Shown in pieces: positions 1 to 9,728 of a stretch of DNA of 64,000 nucleotides (positions are counted from its first letter, which is position 1; each line of letters begins with the position of its first letter). The position numbers were made by a program, and so were the translations under genes. The stretch lies in assembly GCF_021654575.1 (NCBI RefSeq), contig NZ_AP024488.1, positions 5,607,501-5,671,500 on the forward strand, written 5' to 3'. Under the pieces are notes generated by a model. It did not search any database. It had not been told where the DNA came from and saw only the letters and a program-made list of their open reading frames with translations. The DNA is from Desulfoluna limicola (GTDB taxonomy: Bacteria > Desulfobacterota > Desulfobacteria > Desulfobacterales > Desulfolunaceae).

Positions 1-332
1 CCCAGGGGTTGGTGGCTCTCGTGCGTCGCCTTGACGCCGGTGAGGAGAAGGCCCTCAAGGGGGTGCTGGAAAAACAGCTTGCAACACTTGTGGAGCCCCG
101 CCAGAAAGGCGCTTCCATGATGGGTCGGAGCTATGTTGAAACACTGGACCATGAGGAGCTGGTGGCGGGTATTCTCTCCACGTATGTGGAGTCGCTCATG
201 GTGGGCGGGGACCCTGAGTCTCTGTCGCGCATGCTGGAGGGTGTCGGCATGGGTGGGGACCCGCTCCTGACCGGGCGAACACCGACGGTGCCCACAAAGG
301 TCCCGGCAGGCAACGAGCCTGCCCTGAACTGA
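1..332 (+). CDS. C-terminal part of an unrecognised protein
   Basis: The reading frame is open from the window edge (codons from base 3) to a TGA at 330-332, so the 5' end lies outside the window; a TTG at base 9 is only a possible internal start. The visible part has about 110 residues: a charged, probably helical segment, then a glycine- and proline-rich tail (residues about 75-107). No motif or family was recognised. It ends 21 bases before the PP-loop gene on the same strand, so the two are probably cotranscribed. Base composition is like that of its neighbours. Confidence 0.55.
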   Translation, partial: QGLVALVRRLDAGEEKALKGVLEKQLATLVEPRQKGASMMGRSYVETLDHEELVAGILSTYVESLMVGGDPESLSRMLEGVGMGGDPLLTGRTPTVPTKVPAGNEPALN

Positions 333-353
333 TCATCAAAGGAATTTGTTTCC

Positions 354-1349
354 ATGACAGATAATAAGACGAACGTACGGGCCATCGGGCTTTGCTCGGG
401 TGGACTGGACAGCATGCTGGCCGGTCTGGTGCTGAAGGAGCAGGGCATTGATGTGACCTGGATCTGCTTCGAAACCCCTTTTTTTCCGGCCGACAAGGCC
501 AGGCTGGCCTCGAAGATGACGGGTATCCCCCTTATTGTAAGGGAGATCACCGACACCTACCTTGAGATGCTGACGGATCCTCCCTGTGGGTATGGCAAGC
601 ACATGAACCCCTGCAGGGATTGCCATGCGCTCATGTTCCGACTTGCCGGGGAGGTGATGGAGCAAGAAGGCTTTGACTTTCTCTTCAGTGGTGAGGTGGC
701 GGGGCAGCGGCCTCTCTCCCAGAACAAGCAGGCCCTTCGGTACGTGGAGAAACGTTCCGGGTTTGACGGCAAAGTGCTCAGGCCCCTGTCGGCCAAGGTG
801 CTGCCGGAAACGGACATGGAGACCCAGGGACTGGTGGATCGTGAACGCCTGCTGGGGATCCAGGGGCGCTCCCGAAAGGAGCAGATGGCGCTGGCAGAGG
901 CCTACGGTCTCACGGAGTACCCGTCTCCCGCTGGTGGGTGCCTGCTGACAGACAAGAAGTACTCCGATCGCCTGAGGGACCTGTTTGGCAGTGGGAAACC
1001 CTACGAGTCAAGTGACCTGCACCTGTTGAAGCAGGGGCGACACCTTCGCCTCCCCAACGGCGAAAAGGTGATCATCGGTCGAACCAAGGGGGACAACCGC
1101 TGGATCATTAAGTACCATGATGCGGCGCGCCATTGCCTTCTCGACTTGAAAGGGAAGGGGAGCCCCACCGTTCTCGTGGATGCCGATGCCACGGACGAGA
1201 CCATTGCCATCGGAGCCGCCCTGTGTGCCGGTTATGCCAAGGTGCCGGTGGGGGAGGTTGTGGAGGCCGTGATCCAGGAGCCCGCAGGGCGTCGGGTGAT
1301 CTCGGTGGCCTCTGTGGATCCGGCCGACTATCGGGAGTGCATCATCTGA
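354..1349 (+). CDS. PP-loop ATP pyrophosphatase, tRNA thiolation type (MnmA/ThiI-like)
   Basis: The protein has 331 residues. A PP-loop SGGLDS motif near residue 16 marks an ATP-pyrophosphatase that adenylates its substrate before sulfur insertion. A NPCRDCH segment (residues about 84-90) resembles the catalytic-cysteine region of MnmA-type thiouridylases, and a GEVAGQRP segment follows. The C-terminal ~100 residues, starting around EKVIIGRTKGDNRW, resemble an NFACT-R-type RNA-binding fold rather than the usual MnmA C-terminus. There is no N-terminal THUMP domain, so it is not classical ThiI. The likely role is cytoplasmic tRNA sulfuration with an unknown target position. An AAAGGA sits about 9 bases before the ATG. 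A hairpin terminator follows. The PP-loop assignment is firm; the substrate is inferred. Confidence 0.75.
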   Translation: MTDNKTNVRAIGLCSGGLDSMLAGLVLKEQGIDVTWICFETPFFPADKARLASKMTGIPLIVREITDTYLEMLTDPPCGYGKHMNPCRDCHALMFRLAGEVMEQEGFDFLFSGEVAGQRPLSQNKQALRYVEKRSGFDGKVLRPLSAKVLPETDMETQGLVDRERLLGIQGRSRKEQMALAEAYGLTEYPSPAGGCLLTDKKYSDRLRDLFGSGKPYESSDLHLLKQGRHLRLPNGEKVIIGRTKGDNRWIIKYHDAARHCLLDLKGKGSPTVLVDADATDETIAIGAALCAGYAKVPVGEVVEAVIQEPAGRRVISVASVDPADYRECII

Positions 1350-1380
1350 GTTTGACAGGGTTGCCAGATTTTTAAGCCAT

Positions 1381-1420
1381 AAAAAAGCCTGACCGGAACA
1401 TTGCCGGCCAGGCTTTTTTT
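1381..1420. terminator. Intrinsic, probably bidirectional terminator
   Basis: The arms AAAAAAGCCTGACCGG and CCGGCCAGGCTTTTTTT pair with one mismatch around a short loop. The hairpin has a T-run on one side and an A-run on the other, so it can end transcription of the PP-loop gene and of the converging rlmN. Confidence 0.85.
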
Positions 1421-1440
1421 ATGGGGACGTTGATTGAACG

Positions 1441-1645
1441 GTAGCTGTTCAGCTCTTAAAAAACGGCCTTCGGCGGCAAGGGTGGCAAAGCCACTGTAGA
1501 GAAAAGCACCTTGAAAGCAGGTTGCGGATGTGCTCTGCCCCGCGATCCTCGGTTCAAAGCACATCCGCTCTTTAGATCGGAACCCATTCAACACCTGTTT
1601 ATCCAACTTTTTAAACGTTTGGTCCCCGGCAGGGCCACCGGAGGT
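1441..1645 (-). mobile_element. Degenerate copy of the intergenic MITE-like family
   Basis: A tip GTAGCTGTTCAGC at 1441-1453 matches the family tip GTAACTATTCARC with two differences. Next comes GCCTTCGGCGGC at 1466-1477 and an inner end CCGGCAGGGCCACCGGAGG near 1627-1645. The inside carries the family's CACCTTGAAAGCAGGTTGCG block and an ACCTGTTTATCCAACTTTTT block, in the reverse order to the copies at 46.8 and 62.9 kb. The right-hand tip is missing beside the rlmN stop, and no target duplication was found. Confidence 0.6.
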
Positions 1646-1651
1646 GTTGCT

Positions 1652-2725
1652 TTAATCTTTTTCTGTCTGCTGCTTGATCTGGTTGGCGCGAAGCTGACCG
1701 CAGGCGGCGGAGATATCCTGTCCCATGCTTTTTCTGACGATGGCGGTGTAGCCGGCGTCATGGAGCTTCTGGAGGAAGTGCTCCACCTTGGCGTCACCGG
1801 GGCGTTTAAACTCGCTTCCTTCGTGTTCGTTAAAGGGGAGCAGGTTGATTTTTGCCTGGATGGGGCGGAGCAGACGGATAAGGCGCTCGGCATCGGCGTC
1901 GGTGTCGTTGATCCCCTCCATCAGGATGTACTCGATGGTGATCTTCTCGCGCTGGCGCAAGGGGTAGTCTTCCAGGGCGCCCAGAAGCGTCTCGATGGGG
2001 TAGGTGGTGTTTACCGGCATCAGGGTGTTCCGGGTGCTGTTTTCGGTGGCGTTGAGGGAGACGGCGAGGTTGACCTGGCTCTTTTCCCCGAGTTCGGCAA
2101 GGCGCCCCACGAGGCCGCAGGTGGAGACCGTGACCCGGCGTGATGAAAAGCGGAGGCCGTAGTCCCCGTCGGTGATGATGGACAGGGCGGTCAGCACCTG
2201 GGAGAGGTTGGCCAGGGGCTCCCCCATGCCCATGAAAACGATGTTCTGGAAGGGCTTTTCCGTCTCGGCGGCGTCCTCGTCCATGGGGAGGTCGAAGAGG
2301 ATGTCCCGGACCTGGCCGGCGATCTCCCCTGCGGTGAGGTTCCGCTTGAAACCGCCCTTGGCCGTAAGGCAGAACTGGCACCCCTGGGCGCACCCCACCT
2401 GACTTGAGATGCAGAGGGTTTTTCGGTCCTTTCCGGGGATGAGAACTGACTCGGTGTACTCACCATCGGAGAGTCGGAACAGGTACTTGCGAGTTCCGTC
2501 TGAGGATATTTCTACGTTTGCTTTTTCGAGTCGGGCTATGGTATAGTTTTCCTCAAGCAATGCCCTTAATTCTTTGCCAAGATCTGTCATCTCCTCAAAG
2601 GAGTCGGCCTGACGGATGTAAATCCATTTGAAAATTTGACCTGCCCTGTAAGGTGCAATGCTGTGCTCTTTAAGCCATGCTTCAAGCTCCGAGCGGGAAA
2701 AATCTTTAATGTCTCTTTTTTTCAT
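1652..2725 (-). CDS. rlmN: Dual-specificity RNA methyltransferase RlmN
   Basis: The protein has 357 residues, the usual size for RlmN. RlmN is a radical-SAM enzyme that methylates C2 of A2503 in 23S rRNA and of A37 in some tRNAs. The CX3CX2C cluster motif is visible as CAQGCQFC, followed by the family segments FMGMGEPLAN and SLNATEN. The conserved cysteine of the C-terminal region appears in QDISAACGQL. The gene converges on the PP-loop gene across a bidirectional terminator and a repeat element. It starts about 120 bases from the divergent ffh, so the space between must hold promoters for both. Confidence 0.95.
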   Translation of the reverse strand: MKKRDIKDFSRSELEAWLKEHSIAPYRAGQIFKWIYIRQADSFEEMTDLGKELRALLEENYTIARLEKANVEISSDGTRKYLFRLSDGEYTESVLIPGKDRKTLCISSQVGCAQGCQFCLTAKGGFKRNLTAGEIAGQVRDILFDLPMDEDAAETEKPFQNIVFMGMGEPLANLSQVLTALSIITDGDYGLRFSSRRVTVSTCGLVGRLAELGEKSQVNLAVSLNATENSTRNTLMPVNTTYPIETLLGALEDYPLRQREKITIEYILMEGINDTDADAERLIRLLRPIQAKINLLPFNEHEGSEFKRPGDAKVEHFLQKLHDAGYTAIVRKSMGQDISAACGQLRANQIKQQTEKD

Positions 2726-2845
2726 ATATTTTCCATGGGAAACGTGTATAATAAGGAGTTTCTTTTTCTTGGTATACCTTTATCCGGTAAAAATTTCAAT
2801 GACTTTCATGCGTTGTATTCGCCTCTGATACTGATTTAAGGTTGT

Positions 2846-4174
2846 ATGTTTGATAATCTAACCGAAAAGCTGACGTCGGTCCTCAAGGACCTCAGGGGTC
2901 ACGGAAAACTCACGGAGTCGAACATCAACAGCGCCCTCAAAGAGGTGCGCATGGCCCTTCTTGAGGCGGATGTTCATTACAAGGTAGCCAAGACCTTTGT
3001 TGCCGAAATCAAGGAACGTGCCCTTGGCCACGAGGTGATGGAGAGCCTCACCCCGGGCCAGCAGGTGGTGAAGATTGTCAACGAGGCCCTGACCGACCTT
3101 ATGGGCGAGAGCCATGAGGACCTGGTCCTTTCCGGAGAGAATCCCGTTTCTGTGATGTTGACAGGGCTTCAGGGTTCCGGTAAGACAACCACGGCCGGTA
3201 AGTTGGCGCTTTATCTTCGCAAACGGGGCAGGAAACCATTCCTTGTCCCAGCGGACGTTTACCGTCCCGCAGCCATCGACCAATTGAAAAAACTGGCGTC
3301 CCAGCTGGACGTGCCTGTCTTTGATTCTGAAGTGGGCATGGATCCGGTCGACATCTGTCGGTCGGCTCGGGCGGCGGCGCAGCAGAGAGGGTGTGATACC
3401 CTGATCCTGGATACGGCGGGTCGACTCCATGTGGACGAGGAGTTGATGGCCGAGTTGGTCCGGATCAAAGCGGAGGTGGCTCCTTCGGATATTCTGCTGG
3501 TGGCCGACGCCATGACCGGGCAGGATGCTGTCAATATTGCTCAGTCCTTTGACGGTGCTCTGGACCTCGGCGGTGTGGTCCTTACCAAAATGGACGGTGA
3601 TGCAAGGGGTGGTGCCGCCCTTTCCATAAAGGCCGTTACCGGCAAGCCGATAAAGTTTATCGGAACCGGGGAAAAATCGAGCGCTCTGGAGCCTTTCCAT
3701 CCGGATCGGATGTCGTCTCGCATTCTGGGCATGGGGGATACCCTCACCCTGATCGAGAAGGCCACCGAAATGGTGGATGTAAAAAAAGCCCAGGACCTTG
3801 AGAAGAAACTTCGTAAAAATCAATTCACCCTGGAGGATTTCAGGGATCAGCTGGTTTCCATCCGTAAGATGGGGTCGCTGGGTGATATGCTGAAGATGTT
3901 GCCCGGGGTTTCGGGAAACAAGCATCTGAGCAACCTGGATGTGGATGATCGGGAGATCGCCCGCATTGAGGCCATTATCAACTCCATGACTGCGCAGGAG
4001 CGGCAGAAACATGCCATTATCAATGGCAGCCGCAGAAAGCGTATCGCAAGGGGGAGTGGGACCTCGGTGCAGGATGTGAACAAGCTCCTGAAGAACTACA
4101 CCCAGATGATGAAGATGATGAAAAAATTTAATAAAGGGGGCATGCGATCCTTAAAGGGCATGCTTCCATTTTAG
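2846..4174 (+). CDS. ffh: Signal recognition particle protein Ffh
   Basis: The protein has 442 residues in the order N domain, GTPase G domain and methionine-rich M domain. The P-loop [10 protein letters not shown], the DTAGR motif and the [10 protein letters not shown] segment are all visible. The M domain shows GDMLKMLPG and ends in repeated methionines ([11 protein letters not shown]). With SRP RNA it targets nascent membrane proteins to the FtsY receptor. It is the first gene of the ffh-rpsP-khpA-rimM-trmD cluster, an order conserved in many bacteria; rpsP starts 17 bases after its stop. Confidence 0.97.
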   Translation: MFDNLTEKLTSVLKDLRGHGKLTESNINSALKEVRMALLEADVHYKVAKTFVAEIKERALGHEVMESLTPGQQVVKIVNEALTDLMGESHEDLVLSGENPVSVMLTGLQGSGKTTTAGKLALYLRKRGRKPFLVPADVYRPAAIDQLKKLASQLDVPVFDSEVGMDPVDICRSARAAAQQRGCDTLILDTAGRLHVDEELMAELVRIKAEVAPSDILLVADAMTGQDAVNIAQSFDGALDLGGVVLTKMDGDARGGAALSIKAVTGKPIKFIGTGEKSSALEPFHPDRMSSRILGMGDTLTLIEKATEMVDVKKAQDLEKKLRKNQFTLEDFRDQLVSIRKMGSLGDMLKMLPGVSGNKHLSNLDVDDREIARIEAIINSMTAQERQKHAIINGSRRKRIARGSGTSVQDVNKLLKNYTQMMKMMKKFNKGGMRSLKGMLPF

Positions 4175-4191
4175 AGGAGAAAGTAAAAGCA

Positions 4192-4449
4192 ATGGCAGTT
4201 AAGATCCGATTGGCAAGGGGTGGGGCGAAAAAGAAGCCTTTTTACCGTATTGTTGTGGCCGACTCTGAAGCTCCGCGTGACGGCCGGTTTCTTGAAATCG
4301 TCGGGACTTACGATCCGCTCAAGGATCCTGCGACAGTAACCGTAAAACAAGACCGCGTGGGCTACTGGCTTGGCGAAGGTGCGATTCCGACCGATACGGT
4401 ACGTGACATCCTGAAAAAGGAAAGCGTTCCCGTGGAAGCTGCCAGCTGA
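4192..4449 (+). CDS. rpsP: 30S ribosomal protein S16
   Basis: The protein has 85 residues and shows the S16 pattern: an N-terminal [20 protein letters not shown], then the [13 protein letters not shown] segment. It binds 16S rRNA during early 30S assembly. AGAGGAGAAAG just upstream is a good ribosome binding site. It lies between ffh and khpA in the conserved cluster. Confidence 0.97.
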   Translation: MAVKIRLARGGAKKKPFYRIVVADSEAPRDGRFLEIVGTYDPLKDPATVTVKQDRVGYWLGEGAIPTDTVRDILKKESVPVEAAS

Positions 4450-4494
4450 TTCACGCACTAACCGAATTCTCATATGCCCGAAAGGAGATGCGAG

Positions 4495-4725
4495 ATGAAA
4501 GAGCTGATCAACTACATTGCCCAGGCGCTGGTGGATAATCCGGATGAAGTGGAGGTTTCTGAAGTGGAAGGCAATCAGACATCTGTTCTCGAGTTGAAGG
4601 TGGCGAAAGAGGATTTGGGAAAAGTGATAGGTAAACAGGGACGTACTGCACGTGCAATGAGGACAATCCTCAGTGCAGCATCTGCCAAGGTGAAGAAGAG
4701 GACTGTTCTAGAAATTGTCGAGTAA
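4495..4725 (+). CDS. khpA: KH-domain RNA-binding protein KhpA
   Basis: The ATG at 4495 gives 76 residues, the usual KhpA length, and follows an AAAGGAGAT site at 6-7 bases; an in-frame ATG at 4474 lies before this site and is unlikely to be used. The single KH domain carries the [13 protein letters not shown] loop that contacts RNA. In other bacteria KhpA pairs with KhpB/Jag and affects cell-wall synthesis and mRNA fate. Its last codons overlap the TTG start of rimM, which suggests translational coupling. Confidence 0.93.
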   Translation: MKELINYIAQALVDNPDEVEVSEVEGNQTSVLELKVAKEDLGKVIGKQGRTARAMRTILSAASAKVKKRTVLEIVE

Positions 4726-5239
4726 GAGCGATTCGGGAAACAGGCGTATAGCCATCGGCAAGATCATCGGAACCCACGGCCTGAAAGGCGGGGCGCGGGT
4801 CTATTCCTGGGCGGAGTCCATCGACTCCTTCGGGAAGGGCGCGCGGCTCACTGCCGCCACGCCGACCGGTGATCTCGAGCTGACCGTGCAGAGTGCGGCC
4901 CCCCATAAAAAGGGGCTGCTTCTCACCTTCAAAGAGGTGGGTCACATCAATGCCCTTGAACCGTTGGTTGGCAGCGAGCTCTTTGTGGATCGCGCCGACC
5001 TTCCGGAACCTGAGGATGGGTCCTATTATTGGATCGATATCATCGGGCTTCAGGTTGTGACGGAGGCGGGGGATGTTCTTGGGAGGGTGGCTTCCATCTT
5101 TCCCACGGGCAGCAACGATGTGTACGTGGTGAAGGATGGGAAAAAAGAGATCCTTGTTCCGGCCCTTGAGTCGGTGCTCAAGGATATCGACCTGGACAAA
5201 GGGATCATGGTGGTGGATCTTCCGGAGGGGTTGTCGTGA
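4715..5239 (+). CDS. rimM: Ribosome maturation factor RimM
   Basis: The protein has 174 residues. The N-terminal RimM barrel has the signature [16 protein letters not shown], and the C-terminal PRC-barrel segment has [11 protein letters not shown]. RimM helps 30S maturation around the 16S head and binds S19. The start is a TTG at 4715 inside the end of khpA; no in-frame ATG or GTG lies close by. The stop overlaps the GTG of trmD by four bases, so rimM and trmD are translationally coupled. Confidence 0.95.
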   Translation: MSSKSDSGNRRIAIGKIIGTHGLKGGARVYSWAESIDSFGKGARLTAATPTGDLELTVQSAAPHKKGLLLTFKEVGHINALEPLVGSELFVDRADLPEPEDGSYYWIDIIGLQVVTEAGDVLGRVASIFPTGSNDVYVVKDGKKEILVPALESVLKDIDLDKGIMVVDLPEGLS

Positions 5240-5982
5240 AGTTTGTTGTATTGACGATCTTTCCTGAGATGATCAACCCGTTTCTGGAAAGCGGCATGCT
5301 TCGGCTGGCCGTGGAACGTGGTCTGATTGATGCCAGGGCTATGAACATCCGTGATTACGCCGATGGAAAGCACAGAGTAACCGACGACAAGCCCTATGGC
5401 GGTGGGTGTGGCATGGTGATGAAGCCGGAGCCACTCTCGCGAGCCATTGGTGCGGCCTCGGAGATAGCTCCCACCGCGAAGCGGATTCTTTTGACCCCCC
5501 AGGGTCGGCCCTTTAATCAGGCTATGGCGCACGACTTTGCTGCGTCCGACGGTCTGATTTTTATTTGTGGCCGTTACGAAGGGGTGGACGAGAGGATCTG
5601 TCAGGAGTTGGTGGATGAAGAGGTGTCCATCGGGGACTACGTGATGACCGGCGGGGAACTCGCAGCCACGGTGATCATCGATGCGGTGACGCGCCTTTTG
5701 CCCGGGGTGCTGGGGGGAGACGAGTCGGCCGAAAAGGACTCCTTTTCCGGCGGGCTTCTGGAGCATGCGCACTACACCAGGCCATATACCTTTGGAGGCG
5801 AAAGCGTGCCGGACGTTCTGATGTCCGGGAACCATGCCGAGATCGAGAAATGGCGCAGGGAAACTTCCCTCATCCGAACTTTTCTCAAGAGGCCTGACCT
5901 GCTTGAAAAGCGGTCGTTCACTCGTGAGGAGAAAAACGTGTTAACCGAATGGTGCAGAAGGATTGAAGAGCTTGTCGGGTGA
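5236..5982 (+). CDS. trmD: tRNA (guanine-N1-)-methyltransferase TrmD
   Basis: The protein has 248 residues, a normal TrmD length. It is a SPOUT-class enzyme that makes m1G37 in tRNAs to prevent frameshifting. The family segments [27 protein letters not shown] and [13 protein letters not shown] form the knotted SAM site. A GTG start overlaps the rimM stop. The last 20 bases overlap the start of a second SPOUT-like methyltransferase gene. Confidence 0.96.
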   Translation: MKFVVLTIFPEMINPFLESGMLRLAVERGLIDARAMNIRDYADGKHRVTDDKPYGGGCGMVMKPEPLSRAIGAASEIAPTAKRILLTPQGRPFNQAMAHDFAASDGLIFICGRYEGVDERICQELVDEEVSIGDYVMTGGELAATVIIDAVTRLLPGVLGGDESAEKDSFSGGLLEHAHYTRPYTFGGESVPDVLMSGNHAEIEKWRRETSLIRTFLKRPDLLEKRSFTREEKNVLTEWCRRIEELVG

Positions 5983-6550
5983 CGGTAACGTAACACGGGC
6001 GGAACTTCATGTGGTTCTGGTTCATCATCCGGTTCGAAACAAGGCCGGAGAGACCATCTGCTCGGCGGTGACGAACCTTGATATCCATGATATTGCCAGG
6101 ACCTCACGGACTTACGGCGTCAACGGGTATTACATCGTGACCAGCCTGGAAGACCAGAAGGTTCTGACGGAGAAAATTGTCGCCCATTGGACCACCGGCC
6201 GGGGTGGTGAGCTGAACCCCGCACGGAAAGAGGCTCTGGAGCTTGTTAAGATCCGAGGGTCCCTGGAGGATGTGGTGGCAGAGATTCGCGACCTATCGGG
6301 GCAGGCGCCCTGTGTGGTGGCCACGTCGGCACGGCAATGCGCCGATGCGCTTACGTGGCAGGCGGGTCGGGAGTGTCTGACGGAAGGCCGGCCCGTGGTG
6401 CTGATCTTCGGAACTGCATGGGGTGTCACCGATGATGTGATTGCCTCGGCCGATCATGTGCTCGAACCCGTTGACGGGGGAGCGCATTACAACCATCTTC
6501 CGGTACGAGCCGCTGTGGCGATCATCCTGGATCGTCTTTTGGGGCGGTAA
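5963..6550 (+). CDS. TrmD-adjacent SPOUT-type RNA methyltransferase (PF09936-like)
   Basis: The protein has 195 residues. It resembles the RNA methyltransferase family often encoded next to trmD in deltaproteobacteria: it opens with [20 protein letters not shown] and has a C-terminal knot-like region with [13 protein letters not shown] and [15 protein letters not shown]. Its RNA target is not known to me. The TTG at 5963 (or 5972) lies inside trmD, so the genes overlap and are probably coupled. The family call rests on sequence pattern and context. Confidence 0.78.
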   Translation: MKSLSGDGNVTRAELHVVLVHHPVRNKAGETICSAVTNLDIHDIARTSRTYGVNGYYIVTSLEDQKVLTEKIVAHWTTGRGGELNPARKEALELVKIRGSLEDVVAEIRDLSGQAPCVVATSARQCADALTWQAGRECLTEGRPVVLIFGTAWGVTDDVIASADHVLEPVDGGAHYNHLPVRAAVAIILDRLLGR

Positions 6551-6583
6551 GGGTGGGCCGACGTTTTTTCTTTATTATCGATG

Positions 6584-6612
6584 TTGACGGCCTGTGGGAT
6601 GTCTGATATAGA
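6584..6612 (+). promoter_or_regulatory. Sigma-70-type promoter for rplS and following genes
   Basis: TTGACG at 6584-6589 and TATAGA at 6607-6612 are separated by 17 bases. They sit 54 bases before the rplS start, in the only sizeable gap of this cluster. Confidence 0.65.
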
Positions 6613-6665
6613 TTACCGGATTTGTGAGACTATCCGGTGAACTATTTTACGTTTGGGAGTAAATA

Positions 6666-7013
6666 ATGAATATAATTACTAAAATCGAAAAAGAGCAGAT
6701 GCGCCTCGACGTACCTCACTTTGTAGCCGGCGACACGATTCGGGTTCATGTGAAGATTGTTGAGGGTGAGAAAACCCGTATTCAGGTGTTTGAAGGGGTT
6801 GTAATCAGCAAGAGCAAGGGCGGGGTAAACGCACGGTTTACTGTGCGCAAGATCTCCAACGGTGTTGGTGTGGAGCGGGTCTTTCCCCTGCACTCCCCCA
6901 GCGTCGACCACATTGAAGTGGTGACCCGCGGCCGTGTTCGTCGTGCTCGTATCTACTACCTCCGCAACCTGCGAGGTAAGGCTGCTCGTATCAAAGAGCG
7001 TCGCCTGAACTAA
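6666..7013 (+). CDS. rplS: 50S ribosomal protein L19
   Basis: The protein has 115 residues with the L19 hallmarks [42 protein letters not shown] and the basic C-terminus [19 protein letters not shown]19 sits at the subunit interface. A probable promoter lies upstream, and rnhB, yraN and rsmI follow on the same strand. Confidence 0.97.
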   Translation: MNIITKIEKEQMRLDVPHFVAGDTIRVHVKIVEGEKTRIQVFEGVVISKSKGGVNARFTVRKISNGVGVERVFPLHSPSVDHIEVVTRGRVRRARIYYLRNLRGKAARIKERRLN

Positions 7014-7092
7014 TCCGATCTGTGGCTGGTCCGGATTGATTCAATCCGGGCCGTGTGCCATGGAGACATTACTGCGTAAGGGGTTTGCCTGT

Positions 7093-7692
7093 ATGTGGAC
7101 CTTCGAGAAAAAAGCCGTTTCTAACGGCTTTTTGCGTGTTGCGGGAGTGGACGAGGCCGGTCGTGGGCCTCTGGCGGGGCCTGTTGTGGCCGCTGCTGTC
7201 ATTCTCCCATCCGGCTTTGAGGCCGGGGAGATCACCGACTCCAAAAAACTCTCGCCCAAAAAACGGGACCGACTGTACGACTATATACGTGCGGAGGCCT
7301 CCGCCGTCGGTGTGGGGGTGGTCGATGCCGCTGAGATTGAGACGCTCAATATTCTCCAGGCAAGCCTGAAAGCCATGCGTGTGGCAGTGGAGGCCCTTGG
7401 GGAAACCCCGGACCATCTCTTGGTGGACGGGACGTTTGAGGTGCCCGTGACGCTTTCCCAGGAGGCTCTGGTGAAAGGAGACTCGCGGTCGGTCTCCATT
7501 GCCGCGGCCTCCATTGTGGCCAAGGTGGTCCGGGACCGGTTGATGGCGGAGTACGCAGAGCTGTATCCCGAGTATGGCCTCGCCGGTCACAAAGGGTACC
7601 CCACCAAGGCTCACAAGGAGGCCATCGCCCTTTATGGCCCTTCTCCCATTCATCGCAAGACATTCAAAGGCGTTGCCGAACACGTGAAATAA
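7093..7692 (+). CDS. rnhB: Ribonuclease HII
   Basis: With the ATG at 7093 the protein has 199 residues, typical of RnhB, and AAGGGG lies about 8 bases upstream. In-frame ATGs at 7036 and 7060 would add residues that RnhB does not have. The enzyme cleaves RNA in RNA-DNA hybrids and removes single ribonucleotides. The active-site signature [15 protein letters not shown], the segment [11 protein letters not shown] and the later acidic residues (VDGTF) are present. It lies between rplS and yraN, a common bacterial order. Confidence 0.93.
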   Translation: MWTFEKKAVSNGFLRVAGVDEAGRGPLAGPVVAAAVILPSGFEAGEITDSKKLSPKKRDRLYDYIRAEASAVGVGVVDAAEIETLNILQASLKAMRVAVEALGETPDHLLVDGTFEVPVTLSQEALVKGDSRSVSIAAASIVAKVVRDRLMAEYAELYPEYGLAGHKGYPTKAHKEAIALYGPSPIHRKTFKGVAEHVK

Positions 7693-7725
7693 CAGGGTTG
7701 TTTCAGGCGCTCGGCCGGAGGCACC

Positions 7726-8097
7726 ATGTCGCGTTCCCGATTGCGTTTCGGCAGGCGAAGTGAGAAGCGGGCTGCCCGGTATCTGAAACGCCGGGGGTAC
7801 CGGATTCTTGCCATGAATGAAGTCACCCCCCTGGGGGAGATAGATATTGTGGCTGAAGACAAAGGGACGCTTGTTTTTGTTGAGGTCAAGGCGCGATCCT
7901 CGATGCTGTTCGGGCGGCCCGAAGATGCCGTTACGAAAGCCAAGCAAGCCACCTTGACCCGCGCGGCCCTTTGTTGGCTCAAGAGTCGCGATGCCTTGTC
8001 AAGGCCGGCCCGATTTGATGTGGTGGCCATCCTGGCGGACCACGGTACCGACGACGTTCAGGTGATTGAAAATGCCTTTCCCATCTCCATCCGCTAA
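7726..8097 (+). CDS. YraN-family (UPF0102) nuclease-like protein
   Basis: The protein has 123 residues with the UPF0102 pattern: G.RSEKRAARYLKRRGYRIL, then GEIDIVAEDKGTLVFVEVKAR, a restriction-endonuclease-like core (E, D, E-V-K). The biological substrate is not established. The ATG at 7726 follows GGAGG closely. Its 3' end overlaps the 5' end of rsmI by about 30 bases. Confidence 0.88.
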   Translation: MSRSRLRFGRRSEKRAARYLKRRGYRILAMNEVTPLGEIDIVAEDKGTLVFVEVKARSSMLFGRPEDAVTKAKQATLTRAALCWLKSRDALSRPARFDVVAILADHGTDDVQVIENAFPISIR

Positions 8098-8950
8098 CAA
8101 GGACGAAGGTCCTGCTCTTTACGTAGTCTCTACCCCCATAGGTAACCTCGAGGATATCACGCTTCGCGCCCTTCGGATCTTGAAAGAGGTCTCTCTGATC
8201 GCTGCCGAAGACACTCGGCACACCCGCAAGTTGCTCTCCGCTTTTGATATCTCCACCCGCATGATGGCCCTTCACGAGCACAATGAGCAGGAGCGGTCCG
8301 CTCGCGTCATTGAAAAGATCCTTGGCGGTGAGAGCATCGCGCTGGTGACGGATGCCGGGACCCCATGCATCTCAGACCCCGGCTACCGCCTCGTGTCGGC
8401 TGCGTCGGAAGCAGGGGTGCGTGTCGTTCCGGTTCCGGGTGCTTCGGCTCTGCTTGCCGGGCTCGCCGCGGCGGGGCTTCCCACCGATGCGTTTCATTAT
8501 CAGGGCTTCTTGCCGAAAAAGCAGGGGAAACGCTTTGAGATACTCAAGGGCCTTGCTTCCCTTCCTCATACCTTTGTTCTTTATGAGTCACCTTCCCGTG
8601 TGGAACGACTTCTCGGGGAGTTGGAGTCGGTGATGGGGGACCGCCCGGCTGTTTTGGCCCGGGAGCTGACCAAACGTCATGAGGAGTTCCTTCGGGGGCC
8701 TCTCTCTGCCATTGCCCGTGAGCTCTCTGGGCGCCCGGTGGTGAAGGGAGAGTGTACGTTGATGGTGGGCTGGGCCCAGGCTACCGAGGTTGAGTCTGTC
8801 TGTGATCTTGACGAGGAGGTTCGCCGGGCGCTTGCCGAGTCGAGCGATTCTCCGTCACGGCTGGCCAAATCTCTGGCCAAGCGCTTGGGGCTCCCCAAGG
8901 GCGAGGTGTATGAAGCCGTGGTGCGACTGTCGGATGCCTCCGGCAATTGA
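8066..8950 (+). CDS. rsmI: 16S rRNA (cytidine-2'-O)-methyltransferase RsmI
   Basis: The protein has 294 residues. It opens with LYVVSTPIGNLEDITLRAL, the RsmI version of the tetrapyrrole-methylase fold, followed by AAEDTRHTRKLL, LVTDAGTPCISDPGYRLV and VPGASALLAGLAAAGLP. It 2'-O-methylates C1402 of 16S rRNA. The start is TTG 8066 or, more likely, the ATG two codons later at 8072; both are inside yraN. Confidence 0.94.
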   Translation: MKMPFPSPSANKDEGPALYVVSTPIGNLEDITLRALRILKEVSLIAAEDTRHTRKLLSAFDISTRMMALHEHNEQERSARVIEKILGGESIALVTDAGTPCISDPGYRLVSAASEAGVRVVPVPGASALLAGLAAAGLPTDAFHYQGFLPKKQGKRFEILKGLASLPHTFVLYESPSRVERLLGELESVMGDRPAVLARELTKRHEEFLRGPLSAIARELSGRPVVKGECTLMVGWAQATEVESVCDLDEEVRRALAESSDSPSRLAKSLAKRLGLPKGEVYEAVVRLSDASGN

Positions 8951-9728
8951 CAGCGCCCTGTCCCGGTTGCCAGGGGTGTTCCTTCGTCTAATGCCTCATT
9001 GATACCGATGGGGATTCTGCGGCCGGGCGGGTTACCGGTGGCGACGTTTCATCATCCTGCCTTGCTTGATCCTTGTCTTTCCTTTGTGTCTCCCTCTTGT
9101 TGTTCGCCTTTTATCTCTGGCCATTTTAAAAACGCTGTTTTGTCTCGTGTGTGTCTCTTTTGTTTGCGGTCCCTGTCTTCGCCGGGGGGTGCATGGCGGT
9201 TGTGTTCTTCCGTGGGGTGCGGTGCCCCGTTGATAGAAAAATAATTTATTAATTCAATCAATCGGAAAATCCAAGCATTCAGGGGGGATAAAATTCACCA
9301 TGTGTGTAATCGGTCCCTTTTGGGATTGTTGACATGTGTCGCTTGTTAGCTATATATCCGATTTCATGCATATAGGTTACCTCCCGCCATTGTTCGGGAT
9401 ATCTCGAAATGCCCCCCAAGATGGGGCGTGGTATGGATTTGGCCCGGTGGTGTGCGATGTCTTGACATGAATAGGAAACAGGTAGACAATGTGACGTGCC
9501 GACCCGTTGTGTTTTTTTCCGTCAGCTCCGGGGGTTATCATGGTGGGGATGTTTTTTTTGGGGTGATTAAGAATCAGTCTTTTGCGGCATGGTACCTTCC
9601 GTGTCGGATGCGGCTGATGCGATGGCCGTGGCGGGGCTTGTGTGTGCCCTTCATTTGCAACCATGCCGGTGGGTCGGGCGTCCTTTTCGGGCGAGCGTCT
9701 CCGGTGTGAAACATCCGGGTGGTCTGAT
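8951..9728. other. 778-base gap before hdrC with one promoter candidate
   Basis: No gene could be supported here; short frames on both strands lack family features and ribosome binding sites. The left half has T-rich, low-complexity stretches. From about 9240 it becomes AT-richer and holds a promoter candidate at 9329-9356, which would give hdrC a leader of more than 350 bases. Confidence 0.5.
9329..9356 (+). promoter_or_regulatory. Sigma-70-type promoter candidate for hdrCB
   Basis: A perfect TTGACA (9329-9334) is followed after 16 bases by TATATA (9351-9356); TATATC with an 18-base spacer is an alternative. It lies in the AT-rich part of the gap. Confidence 0.5.

Noticed and set aside
8999-9244. 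An 81-codon frame after rsmI
   Set aside because: It is low-complexity, Cys/Phe/Ser-rich, with no family features or ribosome binding site.
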